DNA from: Epiperipatus broadwayi
Taxonomy: Eukaryota > Onychophora > Udeonychophora > Euonychophora > Peripatidae
Direction: 5' to 3'
Length of the DNA stretch: 64,000 bases
NCBI GenBank assembly: GCA_028023455.1
Contig: JAQFVV010000001.1
Coordinates: 19,151,611 to 19,215,610 of the forward strand
Shown here: positions 47,701 to 60,610 of the stretch, piece after piece
How positions within the stretch are numbered: position 1 is the first letter of the stretch
How the letters are laid out: every line of letters starts with the position of its first letter
Program-made: the position numbers and the translations under genes
Notes under the pieces: generated by a model
What the model was told of the DNA's origin: nothing
Databases searched by the model: none
The model's input: only the letters and a program-made list of their open reading frames with translations

Positions 47701-49810
47701 AAATATTTTTATCACTCTCTCTAGATAAATGATATATATATATAATTTCCAGTTTTCCCTTAATTAAAAAAAATAAAATACATATAATAGATGTATATAT
47801 TTTACACATCTTTTTTTGTCTTAACTCAATATATATATATTTTTCATGCCACAAACAAACATATGTTTAAAAACAAAATTTCCAAACAACACATTACGTA
47901 AGTGATATGCATAACACAGCAATTATATAAACAAAATACATGTACATTTTTATCCATTAACTTTTTATCCTATTTGTTCAAGTTATTTTATCCTGGTGAG
48001 TTAGAATAATAAAAACGATTCTTAAGAATGAATATTGTGATTAGCAAACATTCCAGATAATGTGTATATATTTTATTTCTGTTGGATGTATAATGAGCAA
48101 TATTCAATACTTATTCAAAAGCAAAAATTATTTGATGGTTTCAGTATCGATAACTAACAAAGCGATGAAAATTCATACTTCCAATTATAGCAGACTTAAA
48201 AGATAAGTTTATCTATTTTTCTCTAGATAATTGTCCTGAATAATTCTTTAAGTTATTGGAATCTTCAAAACAAACTTTTTAAAATCTTTATTGATTTATT
48301 CTGTAAGCGTTTCAAATGAAGTATAACAAGATTCGTTTATTTACATTTAAAATCCAGATAATTTTTCCTTGAAAAACAAGTCAAATTTTATTACACTTAG
48401 CATATTTATTTATTTTTTCCTTTTTAAAACTCTTTGTTAATTTTATTCTTCCCTGAATGGCAATATATATATATATGTAGCAATGTTTAAACAGTCGGGA
48501 TATTTTTAATATTGTAAACATTATTACGACGACGATGTATATTTCTCAATAAAACTTTAAAAGTAGATATTTATTTCATTCCTTTCTTATTGGAAAAGTA
48601 TGATGTGATTATCAATATTAGAAAGAATTTATCCAATTATCACTATGTCATCTTTAGCATTTTAATTAATTGGTAATTGATTATTTCTTTCATTACATAG
48701 GTTCCCACTATAAAAATTAGCAGACAATAGAGAATAATGAAATCATGCAATTATTTTCATGTTTACCTTATTAAAAGTTAGATGATTCAAAAGTGACTTT
48801 TAAATTTATTTACTATATATATCATATATAACACTTGTTTTCAAAATTATCTCAAATTATTATTTTTTCTTGATATTTTAACTTACAAACATAATATTGT
48901 TCGATTGAATAATAAGAATGGCATGAAATTCAAACATAATCAACTTTTTAATTTACGTATAAAGAATTTGTGAGTTATTTTCAAAGATAAAAGTTTAAAT
49001 GTATAAATAAAATAAAAGCAAAAGCTTACTTTCTCTTGAATTTTCCTGGGTTTAAAATAAGATTTATGAGAGACAGTTAGGATGCATAAGGTTTCCATTT
49101 CTCCTTCTGTATAACTTCTTAGAATTATCAATCAATAGAAGAATGGTGTTTCAATGACTGCAAGGTTTTTAGATTTTCTATTCCAGCATTTGTAGATAGC
49201 AAGATATTATCCTTTCATTGAATTAGATTCCAGAATTTTCTGATGTTTAGTTGTTTTTTTTTCCTTATTTTAGATCAGAATTTAAGCATGTGGTTGCTTA
49301 GTTCTTGTTTTTTTTAAATTAGTCCACCCCTCTACAGCTGGGTTAGATAATATATAGCTCATTTTTCTGATGCATTGTGGGAGTGAATTGGCCAATAATT
49401 TTGGTATGCATAATTAGTATTACCCCCTCTGGCTTCATTTTTGATACCTACCCATTATTATTCAAGACAGCTTTACGTTCAGTACTAAAAAAAATATGCT
49501 TAAGTAATTTACTATAATAATTCATTTTACGAGATTTACAAATTTGTTTTAATTATTTATTTATTTCAGTTGCTATTCAAAACTAATAAAATAGCAATGT
49601 ATTTATCTCCCAAATAATAACAATACTTTTAAATTGTTATTTTAGTCTAGTCAGAGCCTAGACTGGGTTTGAAATCTCATCTCCACTCAAGCAATTTTCC
49701 AGTGCATTCAAAACAAACTTTATTGAAAGCCACTTGTTAAGATATTAATGCCAAATATATTATCATTTAAAATTTTGTATTATTTAATCCAGGGACCTAA
49801 ATAAAAAGTC

Positions 49811-49812
<2 letters not shown>
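44714..49812. other. Anonymous AT-rich DNA, partly purine-rich
   Basis: About 45040-45340 on the plus strand is a degenerate AATGAT/GATGAA-type purine-rich run. TGTAACC at 44714 and ACCGGTCATCAACG nearby give a clean edge after the AT run, which could be the border of an undefined insertion, but no partner copy was found. Imperfect hairpins lie near 46525-46555 (CAGAATATGATAA with TTATCATATTCTG). No coding gene seen. Confidence 0.4.

Positions 49813-49899
<87 letters not shown>
49813..49899. repeat. (AT)n microsatellite
   Basis: About 87 bp of pure AT immediately left of the TIR element. Confidence 0.95.
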
Positions 49900-49901
<2 letters not shown>

Positions 49902-50622
49902 ATAACTAAAATTAAAATCATGTGAAGTGCTTCAATGAGAAGCTATAAAGAGTGCAAAAATATTAAACGCTTAGTGCTTTCAAGATGGGTTACCTCATAT
50001 TCATAGCAATACTGAAGAGTGCAGAACAGGGAAATAATGGTGATATGCAAAATATATGCAAATTATTTAGATAGTCCAATGTTTGGAGATGTTGAAGCAG
50101 GCGTCATGTCTATTGATAGAGTTATTGTTACTAGCAATGAAGTATGCCTCCCTAATTTTCCATTTGATGTTGTTTTTCTCAATGCAAACTATCTTGAGGT
50201 TAGAGGGTTTAAATATATGGCCAGTCTTTTTAGAGTGTTCCAAAAATGTTGATGAATTGTCATTATTTTTTTTTGCTGTATTGTAAGTGTAATTGTGTCT
50301 ATGTTAAGTGGTCCTGTTGGTTTTTCTGGCTTTGATCTCACCATAATAAATGGAATGGCATCTGGGTTGAGAACATGAGATGCTATAACCAACATGGGGG
50401 GAGTCTGAGAGGGGTCGATTTTGTCTTTGAAATTATTGATAAGCCGAATGGTACAGGGAAGTGTATGGAAACTGATTTTAAATTTGTTAGACAAGACCTT
50501 AAACAGTTGATAAACAGAGCAAATCTCTCCATACAGTATTGACACCTGTGCTAAACAGAGTAATCAATGGATGCCAGAAGGCTTGTGCATAAAATCCCTA
50601 TCTAATTCCTACTCATCCAATA

Positions 50623-50664
50623 TCCCCAGACTAGTTTCTGGCTTGTGGCCTTTGTCAGTGAGGA
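50623..50664 (-). ncRNA. Degenerate hammerhead, family C copy 1
   Basis: Same layout as the copy at 51079 but the core reads CTGACAA: the catalytic G8 position is A, so it is probably inactive. Helices I and II, GAAA and CTAGTC are kept. Confidence 0.7.
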
Positions 50665-51078
50665 GCTTTGGATCTGAGAGCACTGCATCTAGATCTTAGG
50701 ATCTAATGCAACCCTCTAGCAACCACCTTTTATCTCTACTTAACTACAAAACTATGAGAATGAAATTGAAAACACAAAAAATATTTTCAATCTAAGCTCA
50801 ATAGCTTATATAGTCATATGGGTCTGAACTCAATTCAGCTCCCATACATTTTGGTGTCTTTGTCTCTTTTTCAACCATAGCCACCACTATCCTATTAGGC
50901 AGGATTGGTGTTAAACCATTAAGCATCTCATGATCACATTTCCTATACTAGCACATTAATTGTTGATAAACAGAGCAAAACTCTCCGTACAGTATTGCCA
51001 CCTGTGCTAAACAGAGTAATCAATGGATGCCAGAAGGCTTGTGCATAAAATCCCTATCTAATGCCTACTCATCCAATA

Positions 51079-51120
51079 TCCCCAGACTAGTTTCTGGCTT
51101 GTGGCCTTCATCAGTGAGGA
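51079..51120 (-). ncRNA. Hammerhead ribozyme, family C copy 2 (core intact)
   Basis: Helix I TCCTCA/TGGGGA, core CTGATGA (51108-51114), helix II GGC/GCC with loop CACAA and flanking A-A, GAAA (51091-51094), self-complementary CTAG, and cleavage triplet GTC. Helix II is short and lacks the usual closing G-C pair, so activity may be weak. Confidence 0.75.
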
Positions 51121-51368
51121 GCTTTGGATCTGAGATAATAGGATAGTGGTGGCTATGGTTGTAAAAGAGCGAAAGACACCAAAATGTATGGGAGCTGAAT
51201 TGAGTTCAGACACATATGACTATATAAGCTATTGAGCTTAGATTGAAAATATTTTTTGTGTTTTCAATTTCATTCTCATAGTTTTGTAGTTAAGTAGAGA
51301 TAAAATGTGGTTGCTAGAGGGTTGCATTAGATCCTAAGATCTGGATGCAGTGCTCTCAGATCCAAAGC

Positions 51369-51410
51369 TCCTCACTGACTAAGGCCACAAGCCAGAAACT
51401 AGTCTGGGGA
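51369..51410 (+). ncRNA. Degenerate hammerhead, family C copy 3 (inverted)
   Basis: Core reads CTGACTA, with G8 replaced by U. The rest is as in copy 2. Inactivity is expected. Confidence 0.7.
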
Positions 51411-51810
51411 TATTGGATGAGGAGGCATTAGATAGGGATTTTATGCACAAGCCTTCTGGCATCCATTGATTACTCTGTTTAGCACAGGTGGCAATACTGT
51501 ATGGAGAGTTTTGCTCTGTTTATCAACAATTAATGTGCTAGTATAGGAAATGTGATCATGTGAACCTTAAACAGTTGGTTGGAGATTTTAGGTATGTGTG
51601 GGAAGGTAATATATGGAAGCTTCAGAACTTTATTATCTCCCTGTTCTGCACTGCTCAGTATTGCTATGAATATGAGGCAACCTGCCTTTAAAGTGCTAAG
51701 CGTTTAATATTTTTGCACTCTTTATAGCTTCTCTTTCAAGCACTTCACATACTTTTAATTTTATTTATTATAATATTAAGAGAGAAGTTTAAAATTTTTA
51801 ATAATTTATT

Positions 51811-51831
51811 AATATATATATATATATATAT
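51811..51831. repeat. (AT)n microsatellite
   Basis: Short AT run right of the TIR element. Confidence 0.85.
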
Positions 51832-54800
51832 GAAGTTAATTTATTTGAAGTATTTATCTTTGACTCACTTAAAAAGTAAAGTGGTTCAGAAGTGTATGCA
51901 TAGTAAGAGAGGGTGATCTGACTTTTTATATTAATGGATGGTGATATGGTAAAAATGAGATGAGGGATGTACTGATAAAAATCACACTGTGATGCTACAG
52001 CAGCCTCAGAATTTTTTTTCTTAAATTTGAGCTTGAAAATATCATTAATTTAACAATCATTCAATATTTTGCATAATCATTATATATATATAACTAATTA
52101 CACCGTTTATAAAAATAATTATTTTAAATGCTGCTCGATATTCTATTCAAAAATGCTGCTAATTATAAGTGCCAGAAACATCATATTCAGTAAATTTCAG
52201 CAAGTTCTGCTGAGATTCATTTGCTTTATCAATGCATGTAACTAGAGCTATTGGAGCTGCTCACTGTGGTAGCATCAATAATTATTTGAGTGTGGCATCC
52301 TTTTTATTCTGACTTTTCTTCAGAGTAATTAAATTTGTATTGTTTCATTTAGGATGAGCAGTAAAATATTCTGTATTTACTTGTAATTAACATGTATAAA
52401 TTAACATATAAATATTTATTACAGAAAAATATAACAACATAATAAAAGAAATATTATACTCATGGGTGTTAGTGTTGAATATATAAGAAAAATTATATTT
52501 GCTCAATTATTATATTTTCTCAATTGTCATTACATAAAAATATTGAAATAAAACGTAAAGATCCTACTACAGATGCTTTTTTTGTCAAACAACAATTAGC
52601 AAAAATAAAAAATACATTAGATCATTTAACAATAATTGGTATGGAAAAATAAAATGGTTATATGATTATGAAATTACAAATGCTCTATTTAGTTTTCCTT
52701 GCTTATTTTTTGATAGCGATATTGTAATACAGTCCCCCTTCTAAAAATTTTCATGGGCCGCTGATGAAAACCAAAAACACTTGAAAAATTTTAAACATTA
52801 TATGTTGTAAATAAAATAAGTCATAATAAACTTTAAATTAAAAAAAAAAAACATTTAATAAGAAATAATTAGAAATATATTCGATTACTACTATGTAATC
52901 ATTATATTTTATACAGTATAAGTGAAAGCAGCTGATAATAATTACATGGTAGTAATTGAAAGTATTACAGCAGTTTATTTATTATTTAATATTTTTAAAA
53001 TATAAGAGGCTTACCATGCATTCTATTGATGTCTTTGGTGCAATGTTTACTCATTCTTCCACAAGGTATTGAAAGTGAATAAAAAGTAATCGTTACTTTG
53101 TGTTAAAGTAGTGAAATGAAAGATATCAAGTTATCAATATCATGGAATTTTAGGTATTTGATATCTTTTCACCTTGTCATGAACAAAGACTGTTTGAAAT
53201 CATAAATAGTGTCTAAAAATGATCTGAGGTTTTGCATCGGTAGTAAATTGCAATTTAGCAAAATTTAGTTGAAAGAGGCACTGATAGAAACCAAAAATTT
53301 GAATATACATAAATAAAAAAATACTGGTTAACATGTATATCAAAAAACGACTTGTCAACAATGATTGAAACATTTTATCTTTTCTTGGATTTGATCATGT
53401 CCTTTCTACTACACTATAAATTGTCAGATAATCATCAAAGTAATGATCATCAATTAAAAAACAAAAGATTGTGTACAGATGTAATTGTATTTATTGTTTA
53501 CATATAATTTAAGATTATAATTTATTAAAATGAAACTTCAAATATCTCTTTAGATTTTATTTAAAAAATTATTTATTTACAAGCGAAATTGCCAGTTGTT
53601 TTGATTATTTTTTTTTTTACAAATAAAACATTTTGTAAAATTATTAAGTGGAGAATTTCTTTACCAACATTTTTAGATTTGTTAGTGTATGTTTGTATCA
53701 TAAAGCAATAAAAAAAATAGCAATATTATTTCTTGTTATAAGTTTATAATTAATTATAAATCATATATTTATAGACTGTATATGCGTCTGTTGTTTTAAG
53801 CAGTTGATATCTCAACAAATTGTACTTTTTCTTCACTAAACAAAATATATGGCAGGATAAAAGTTAAAATAGCGTAAAAAACTAAATTTATCTTTTTTCT
53901 CTAACTACAGTAGGAAAACGTAAGTAATAAACGTCGAGATTCATTTTAAGTGTAAAACTGTTAACCCTGCGGGAACTAACCGGCCCTAGCAACAACTGAT
54001 ATTTATAATTCCTACTAACCGGTTTGATTATTGATATTTCACTGCGTTTTACGTAAATCTCTCCATATTTTAAATTCTTTAAGTCTAATATTTTAATATT
54101 TCAAGTTTAATATTTTTTAAATTATTACTTTTACAGCTTATTTTCCACGCATGTATTTTTATTAATATAATCTTTGGTGTGAAAGAAGACTTATTTTCCA
54201 CGTGATCTTTTATCAACTCATTAGCATCAATTGTACTATAATAAGTTCTCTGCCCGAAGTTAGACAAAGATAAATAGGCACAACTAAGTGCTAACACTTG
54301 ATTATCATCGATGGTGTTTTATCATTGTTTGCCTTATGATTCACTGGAGCTATATCATAAAAAATATTTTTTATATCATTTTAATGTACATACAGTTTTA
54401 TTATTATTATCATTTTATTTGCAAATAGAGTACCTTTTAAAATAAAATCTAAATCGATATTAGAAGTTTTGTTCTGGAAAATTATAACCCATAATGATAT
54501 ATAAATAAATAAATAAAAATTATATACTTAATGCAATTTTTATTTTATCAAGTTTACATATTAAATTGTATTGAAGCAGTACTAAAAGGCAAATATATAT
54601 ATATGTATTTTAATTAAGATAATAACTAAACGGTATATAGATAAATTATGAAGCAAATAATTCAAAAGTAAAATTATAAATGTATATGTAATCTGTAAAT
54701 TATTTACTAGAAAGCAAGTTTATTGACTTAAAATATTTTCTATAAATAAATAGTTAAAAAAAAACAATACGTATTTTACGTGGCTTTTTATATATCTTTA

Positions 54801-55630
54801 TCAAAAATTACATACTGTATATAAATTATGCAGTGAGACCTGGTAAAACAAAGCCTTGAAAATTGAACAAAAAGTACAACCACAATCATCGCTACCATTA
54901 AATGAACTAGGAAAGTATTGAGTACAGAGCTTAGTGAAAGATGTAGTTCTGATATTTAAAGATCACAGTTTTATGGAAAGTGGATGTTTTTGAAAAAGCT
55001 AATTCATTTGGTAGTTTTTATTTTTTTTATTACAAAAATTAAGATTTAAGTAACTAACAATAGAATGCTAGATTTTTTGTCATGTAGAGTTTAGTTATCA
55101 ATTCAGTTCACATGCCTTTTTCTATCTCTGGTAGTGAAAATGTAATACATATTTTTTAAAATATTGTTCTAGGTAATAATATTAGCCATGAGATATAAAA
55201 GCAGAATATGATTTTGAAGTGAAATTATGATAATAATGGCAGAAATTCTAAATGCTAAATATGAAATCATTAAATTATGGAATGCTATTGGCTGAAAAAA
55301 GATGTTTACATTGAGTACCTAGTTGATATAGCAACCATAGTTGTCATCCTGAAATTTCTTCATTTTTATTGTTTTGTAATTCTTTTCATACATATATAAA
55401 TATTAAGTTTACTTACTTTCACTTTTGAAAGATATAATAAACAATAAACTGTGGTTGATAATTCTAGGTAAAAATAAACCAGTCTTTAACTAACCTGTTG
55501 TAGGACAAAAAAAATTTAAAACAACTTTTCAAAAAAAAATAGTGAAAGAGAAAACACTTTTCAGCACTCTTGCTCTATCTATTTAAAAGGAAAATGCTAA
55601 ATCTGTTTGATATTCTGAACAGAGAAAAAA
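51832..55630. other. Anonymous AT-rich DNA
   Basis: No gene recognised. About 53930-54050 is slightly GC-richer (CCTGCGGGAACTAACCGGCC) with two ACTAACCGG repeats 38 bp apart, of unknown meaning. 'ctgat.gaaaaccaaaaac' at about 52757 and 'ctgatagaaaccaaaaatt' at 53281 form a weak direct repeat. Confidence 0.4.
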
Positions 55631-55631
55631 A

Positions 55632-55712
55632 AATTGTTTAATCAAGATCTAAAGCCAGAATTGTAACTGTAGCAGGTGAATGTACTAATCACTATGCTAC
55701 TATTAATTGTTA
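55632..55712 (-). repeat. tRNA-like retroposon, minus strand
   Basis: On the minus strand, AGTAGCATAGTGATTAGTAC (A-box-like), CATTCACCTGCTACAGTTAC (anticodon-arm-like) and GGCTTTAGATCTTG (weak B box) lead into an oligo(A) stretch. It probably represents another tRNA-derived head. No target duplication was resolved. Confidence 0.45.
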
Positions 55713-57814
55713 AATATATTAAATAATTTTCGAAAGAATATATTATAACATTGTGTTGGAATTAATTTATACTACTACAATATCTTTACAAGAGTTTCTG
55801 AACATGAATATTTATACAAACAAGCAAAAAATAACTCTAAATGTAAATTTGTTTTTTGGGAGCAGGAATAAAAATATGACTATACCTTCTGACCCAATGA
55901 ATGTCAATATTGTTTTCATGGAATGACATGACAAAAAAAAAAGAAGAGTGAAAGAGATATGATTTATTGCTAAAAACAACTATATCATTAACAAAAAGAA
56001 AAGCAGTATCCAGCTCTCAAGCAAGTGGAATATTTGAACGACTAATTTAAATAATTAATACTTTATTAATAAATACTGTAGCATATGCAGCCAATTTACA
56101 AATGATATGAATCTGGTTTTTAAGATGAAAGTGCATTCAGCTATAATTAATAAAAATAAATACATATAATAAATCTTTTCTTTAGCCAATGTTCAAAAGA
56201 GTTAAGGCCAATTTATTACTATAATATTTTTATATTATCTTAGTTGTAAAAAAGAAAGGAAGGCTACATATAAATTAGTTTGCAGGGTGAGAAATTAGTC
56301 TGTTTATTTTACATTAGCATTTAAACTTCCTTTAACTTGTTAAAATTATTTTCAGTAAAGTTATTATTATAATTACAAATTCAGTTTTGCATTTTTGAAA
56401 TAATTATAATTGTATTTATTATTTGTGTAGTAGATTTTTGTGTATTACATGTTAAATTGAATGCAGGTGAAAAAGTCAACCTTAAAAGAATATTTTCACA
56501 CTTTTAGAATAAAATACATTGTATTAACCTTATTGAATAAGAAATTCTAGAAATTATTCTGAGAGAATCTATAGTATACATGACTCTTAGTTGCAGCTAA
56601 AAAATATGTAGTATAAAAGATTGGACCATATGTTTTATATTAAAAACTAATAAAAGATATTAAAAATATTGTCATACCATAATTTAAATTTCCAATATAT
56701 ATACAAAAGTATGAGAAGAATTGATGAAATAAATAGAATTCAAATGTTAGAAAAAAATTATTAAGGCTACAATATTTACAAAGATTTTGTTAAACTAATC
56801 TCATCTTTAAAGTCTTCCTCCCTCCCTAACATATGTAAATTGAAAATTTGTCGAATTAATTCCAGTGCTGTGTTATATATTGAAACAGTAGTTTCATTGC
56901 CAGGCGTATCAAGTAAGCATGAATAGTAATAGGGGGTTAGAATTTAGTATTTTGACAATTCAAAATTAAAGCACAATTAAATTTATTAATAAGACTAATT
57001 TAAAACATTAAGAACATAGATATGAAATACCATTTATGTACATATATAAATATAAGTGTGTATGCATGAAGGACAAGAGGACGTTGATTTTTTTTTAACA
57101 AAAAAAAAACATTTCATTTTTATCCATTTAATATTAAAAAACAAAACAAAAGTATTTTATATTTTAATCTGCAATGATTATCAATTTTCAAATGTCTTAA
57201 TTTCATTTTTTTTTTTTAATTAAACACGTGTCCCTCTCAATATATTCCTAAGTAGATACCTATTTTGCAAAAATCAAATTAATTAATTTTCATGTAGTTT
57301 TAATTGTATACCCTCCCCCCTCATTTCTGTTTTAGTAGTATCTCATACAGTTTGTAGTTTAGACTTGACTATAATTGTTTTCATCTTTTTTAAATAGTAG
57401 CTTTTTTGCTACTTTTTAAAAAATAAACCTAATAAAATGTCTTGTAACTAATGACAGCAATAATTATAAAAAATTTGTCAACTGAATCAGTTTTATTTCA
57501 TTTTGCTACATTTAAAAAAAAAATTATACAAATAATTTAACATTTATTATAAATAATGAAAATCAAATTTGAACTGATAATGTTATATAAAGCAAATACA
57601 TATCTTAGAAGTGGCGTGAGTTACTATTTGCTGTCAGAATGTTATTAAATCACATTGTTGCCACTATCGGGTGGATGTTTTTAGATTAAATAGATTATTT
57701 AGGGTTATATAGTAATTACTTTTATTAAAGATTAACCTTATAAGTATATATAATAATTAGATTAAATGGAAAAATTTTACAATTGTTTTTAGTTAATTCA
57801 AAAATAACCATCTT
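55713..57814. other. Anonymous AT-rich DNA
   Basis: No supported feature. Confidence 0.4.
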
Positions 57815-57888
57815 TTATACTTGGTTATGTTATTATAATTAGAGATCACTCCACTACACATGCATTTTATAGATTTAAACATTTAAGG

Positions 57889-60610
57889 TAGTGGTGACAA
57901 ACCTTTTAACATGTGCGTGCCAAAAATTTCCAAAAAATATTTATTGAATGATTGACGTGCTATACAGTTATTAAATCAAAATATAAACAACTTAATAATT
58001 GCAATTTTTTTAAAAGTTTATAAAACAAAATAATAATAATAATTAAACAAAATTTCTAAATTAGCTGAATACAATGAATGATATTTATTTAGAAGAGCAC
58101 AATTTGAATAAAATGTAATAGTAAAAAATTAATAGTAATTAAAACAAAATTTTGGAAATAAACATATAAAATCAACATAGATATCATTTAATGAAAGTTT
58201 TGCTGTTATATATTGGATGCCAAATTTTTTTATATCTAGTTCATATTTTGTCATTTTTAATAATGTACACGGTAACTAGATTCATCTATCATTCTATTTC
58301 TTGAACTGTCTTTAATTAAATTTGTTTCTGAAAACAATGATTCACATGCATATGTAGAGGAGAAAATTGATAATATAGTGGTCGCTAATTTTTTTAAACG
58401 CTTTAGGAATAGTATTCCAGACAGTCAATAGTTCATTTTCCATTGTTTCTAACTCATTCCTCAAATCACAAATTTCTGTTTCCATATAGAACTGGATTGA
58501 AAATTGATTGATTGTATTTCTATATCTTTCAAATGAAGCTACTCAAAATTTGCTAATTTGAGATTTTCCATTGATATTATGTCTGAATATAAGATAAATT
58601 TTGATGTTTCTGAAAATTGTCTGAACTGTGTAAATCTTAAAGAAAATTCATTAATTAATAATTGAATAACATCAACTTTACTTGATCTAGCTTCTCACAA
58701 CATTCTAAATCAGTCAAGAAACTTTTTAGATTTGGAAAATATTTGAAGATGTAAGAAATAACATCATGGTTGAAAATTTGTAATTTAACTTCAAATGCTT
58801 TAATCAAATCAAACATGACAACAATTGTCTTATTATAAACTTGCAGTTTCACATTTAATTCATTTAGATGTGAACACATATCAGTAAAAAACATTAATTT
58901 TGGAAGCCATTCAACATCTGTTAATTCATTATATTTTTCAATGATTTTTTAATTAAGAATAGCCTAATTTTATTTAAACACTCAACTGAATCTTTGAAGA
59001 ACTTTTCCTTGAATTAACCACATTGTTATACATAAATGAACCATTGTATACTAAGTTTACCTCACTTAATGTGTAGATATAAAATTGACTAACTTAGTCA
59101 CAATGTTCATAACATCAACCAGTGGCTTAAAGCTGGCTTTCATGCATAAAATCTGCTGATGTATAATGCAATGAAAAAAATTTGAATGTCCAATATGGTT
59201 AGTAAATAAACTGAGAAAACCATTTTTTTTTCAATCATAAGCATCATCTGTAGTTACTAATACAATTTTGGCAACATCTATTTCTTTTTCATTGAAATAT
59301 CTATTCCTTTTGTAGTTTTGTTGTTACTAATGATGTTAAACTGATAAATTCTCCTTTAATATTATTCCCAACACAATAGCAAATAAAAATAGCCAAACAA
59401 GCTGATCCATTTATGACTATACTTTCATCAAGGCAGAGAGAAATTAAACTAGAAAATTTTATATCTCTTTTTTCTTGGTAAGTTATATTATTAACCATTT
59501 GCAGGATTCTTTCTTTAACTGTATTTCTAGAGAATATTAAATCTTTTATGCTCTGAATAATTTTTGATTTGTTTTAAAAATCTTCAAAAAGAACTGGTGC
59601 ACATTTTATTCAAGCTTCTTTCTTATATTCTCCAATCATTAACAGGTTTCCATGTTCGGCAATTATATTTGAAGTAAAAAAAAAATAGCAGCAGTTATAT
59701 TTGAATGATTTTCGATAAATTTTATTATAGACATTGATATACTTTTTGTTCATCTTTACTTTTTTCACAGATCGATTTATGATTGGTCTCAGAATGCCAT
59801 TTTACCAATGATGTTATCAAACCAACTGCTCCAGAATATAAAACACATACTGCCCTGCTGCCTTTGTTAATCATTCCATACTCATCAGTACACCAATTTT
59901 GAAATTCTCTACTGCTTGACAATTTTTGTTTTTTTTTTTGTTTTCACTACTCATATTAATATAATTGTAACAAATTTATTTAAAAGTAAATTTAAATGAG
60001 CTTTAATAATTTTATAAATCAAAGATTTATTGTATGTTAAAATATATTATTATCCTTACATTTCACTTTTACAGCAAAACTTCAAGCAAAAAACAACAAA
60101 AACTTCATTTGATGATGTTCATTATGCATTTCATTCATTTGTTTAGCATGATTTTGATTACATTAAAAAATGAATGGTGTCAACACATTTAGATGAAAAA
60201 AGATTAGAACATAAAACCATTTGATTACTTTTACTTCAGATTTGAAAAACATTATCTCAAAGGATTATAAAATATTTTACTGTGTTTACTTTCTACTTTA
60301 TTGAAATTATTTGACAGGTTTATAAAACATGATATGGCAGTATACTGGCATCACTTTGTTTGACTTAAAATATCATAATTTATTACTTCTAATCAGAGTT
60401 CAATTGTAAATTGAATTCTAATATAATATTACATTTATTTATTTTACCTTTAGTTTTACATTAAATTTTTATTAGTATAGATTTTAGCAATAACAAAAAA
60501 TATTGAATAATTTAAAGCATAGAAAATTATGACATGTAAATAGTTCACATAGCAGTAAAAAATTCAAACATGCCATCTCTGATATGTGTGCCATAGGTTT
60601 ACCATTACTA
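57889..60610 (-). mobile_element. hAT DNA transposon, 2.7 kb, decayed
   Basis: Terminal inverted repeats TAGTGGTGACAAACCT (57889) and AGGTTTACCATTACTA (to 60610) are imperfect complements. They are flanked by 8-bp duplications ATTTAAGG (57881-57888) and ATTTAAAG (60611-60618), one mismatch apart; 8 bp is the hAT hallmark. Subterminal GTGCGTGCC and GTGTGCCATAGG resemble the 'TGGCACG' repeats of ZBED-type hAT elements. The minus strand carries a broken transposase. Confidence 0.9.
58190..59935 (-). pseudogene. hAT-family (ZBED/SCAND3-like) transposase pseudogene
   Basis: The N-terminus (minus strand, from 59922) reads SSREFQNWCTDEYGMINKGS followed by RAVCVLYSG and a distal H....H. This matches the BED-finger entry 'f...W...yGf......a.C..C' with the second Cys replaced by Tyr. 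KFSSLISLCLDESIVINGSA (about 59400-59460) matches 'fsLalDEStDi....', the segment holding a catalytic Asp. MCSHLNELNVKLQVYNKTIV and IKAFEVKLQIF (58780-58880) match the conserved 'di..HlN.LN..LQg....i......v.aF..KL..w'. Further on, NDHY-like and YICM readings near 58330-58400 mark the C-terminal dimerisation region. Numerous stops and frameshifts make it non-functional. Confidence 0.85.

Larger units (their letters stand above)
50510..51563. mobile_element. HHR family C element (retrozyme-like) with 14-bp target duplication
   Basis: Direct repeats ACCTTAAACAGTTG flank the insert at 50496-50509 and 51564-51577. Inside are one full ~450-bp unit (50510-50957), a truncated direct copy (about 50958-51137) and an inverted copy (about 51138-51563), so the right part is a palindrome centred near 51137. 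Each copy carries a hammerhead motif. The box ATATGGGTCTGAACTCAATT is present in unit 1, and its complement is in the inverted unit. The ends lie at or near a GATAAACA/TTTATCA box. No coding content was seen. Confidence 0.88.
49907..51763. mobile_element. Non-autonomous TIR element with ~130-bp inverted termini, hosting an HHR insertion
   Basis: Termini 49907-50038 and 51632-51763 are diverged inverted repeats (for example TGTGAAGTGCTTC, AGAGTGCAAAAATATTAAAC and CAGAACAGGGA with their complements). Removing the nested insertion at 50510-51563 plus one target copy leaves an element of about 0.8 kb. Frames in it (50019-50252 plus; 50189-50509 minus) match nothing I recognise. Target duplications are not resolvable because the left flank is an AT microsatellite. 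It resembles a MITE or foldback, superfamily unknown. Confidence 0.7.

Noticed and set aside
49640-49700. GGGTTTGAAATCTCA as a tRNA-derived SINE
   Set aside because: Only a B-box-like word is present, with no A box or anticodon arm at the right distance.
52757-52800. CTGATGAAAACC...GAAA, tested as a hammerhead
   Set aside because: Helix II and helix I cannot form.
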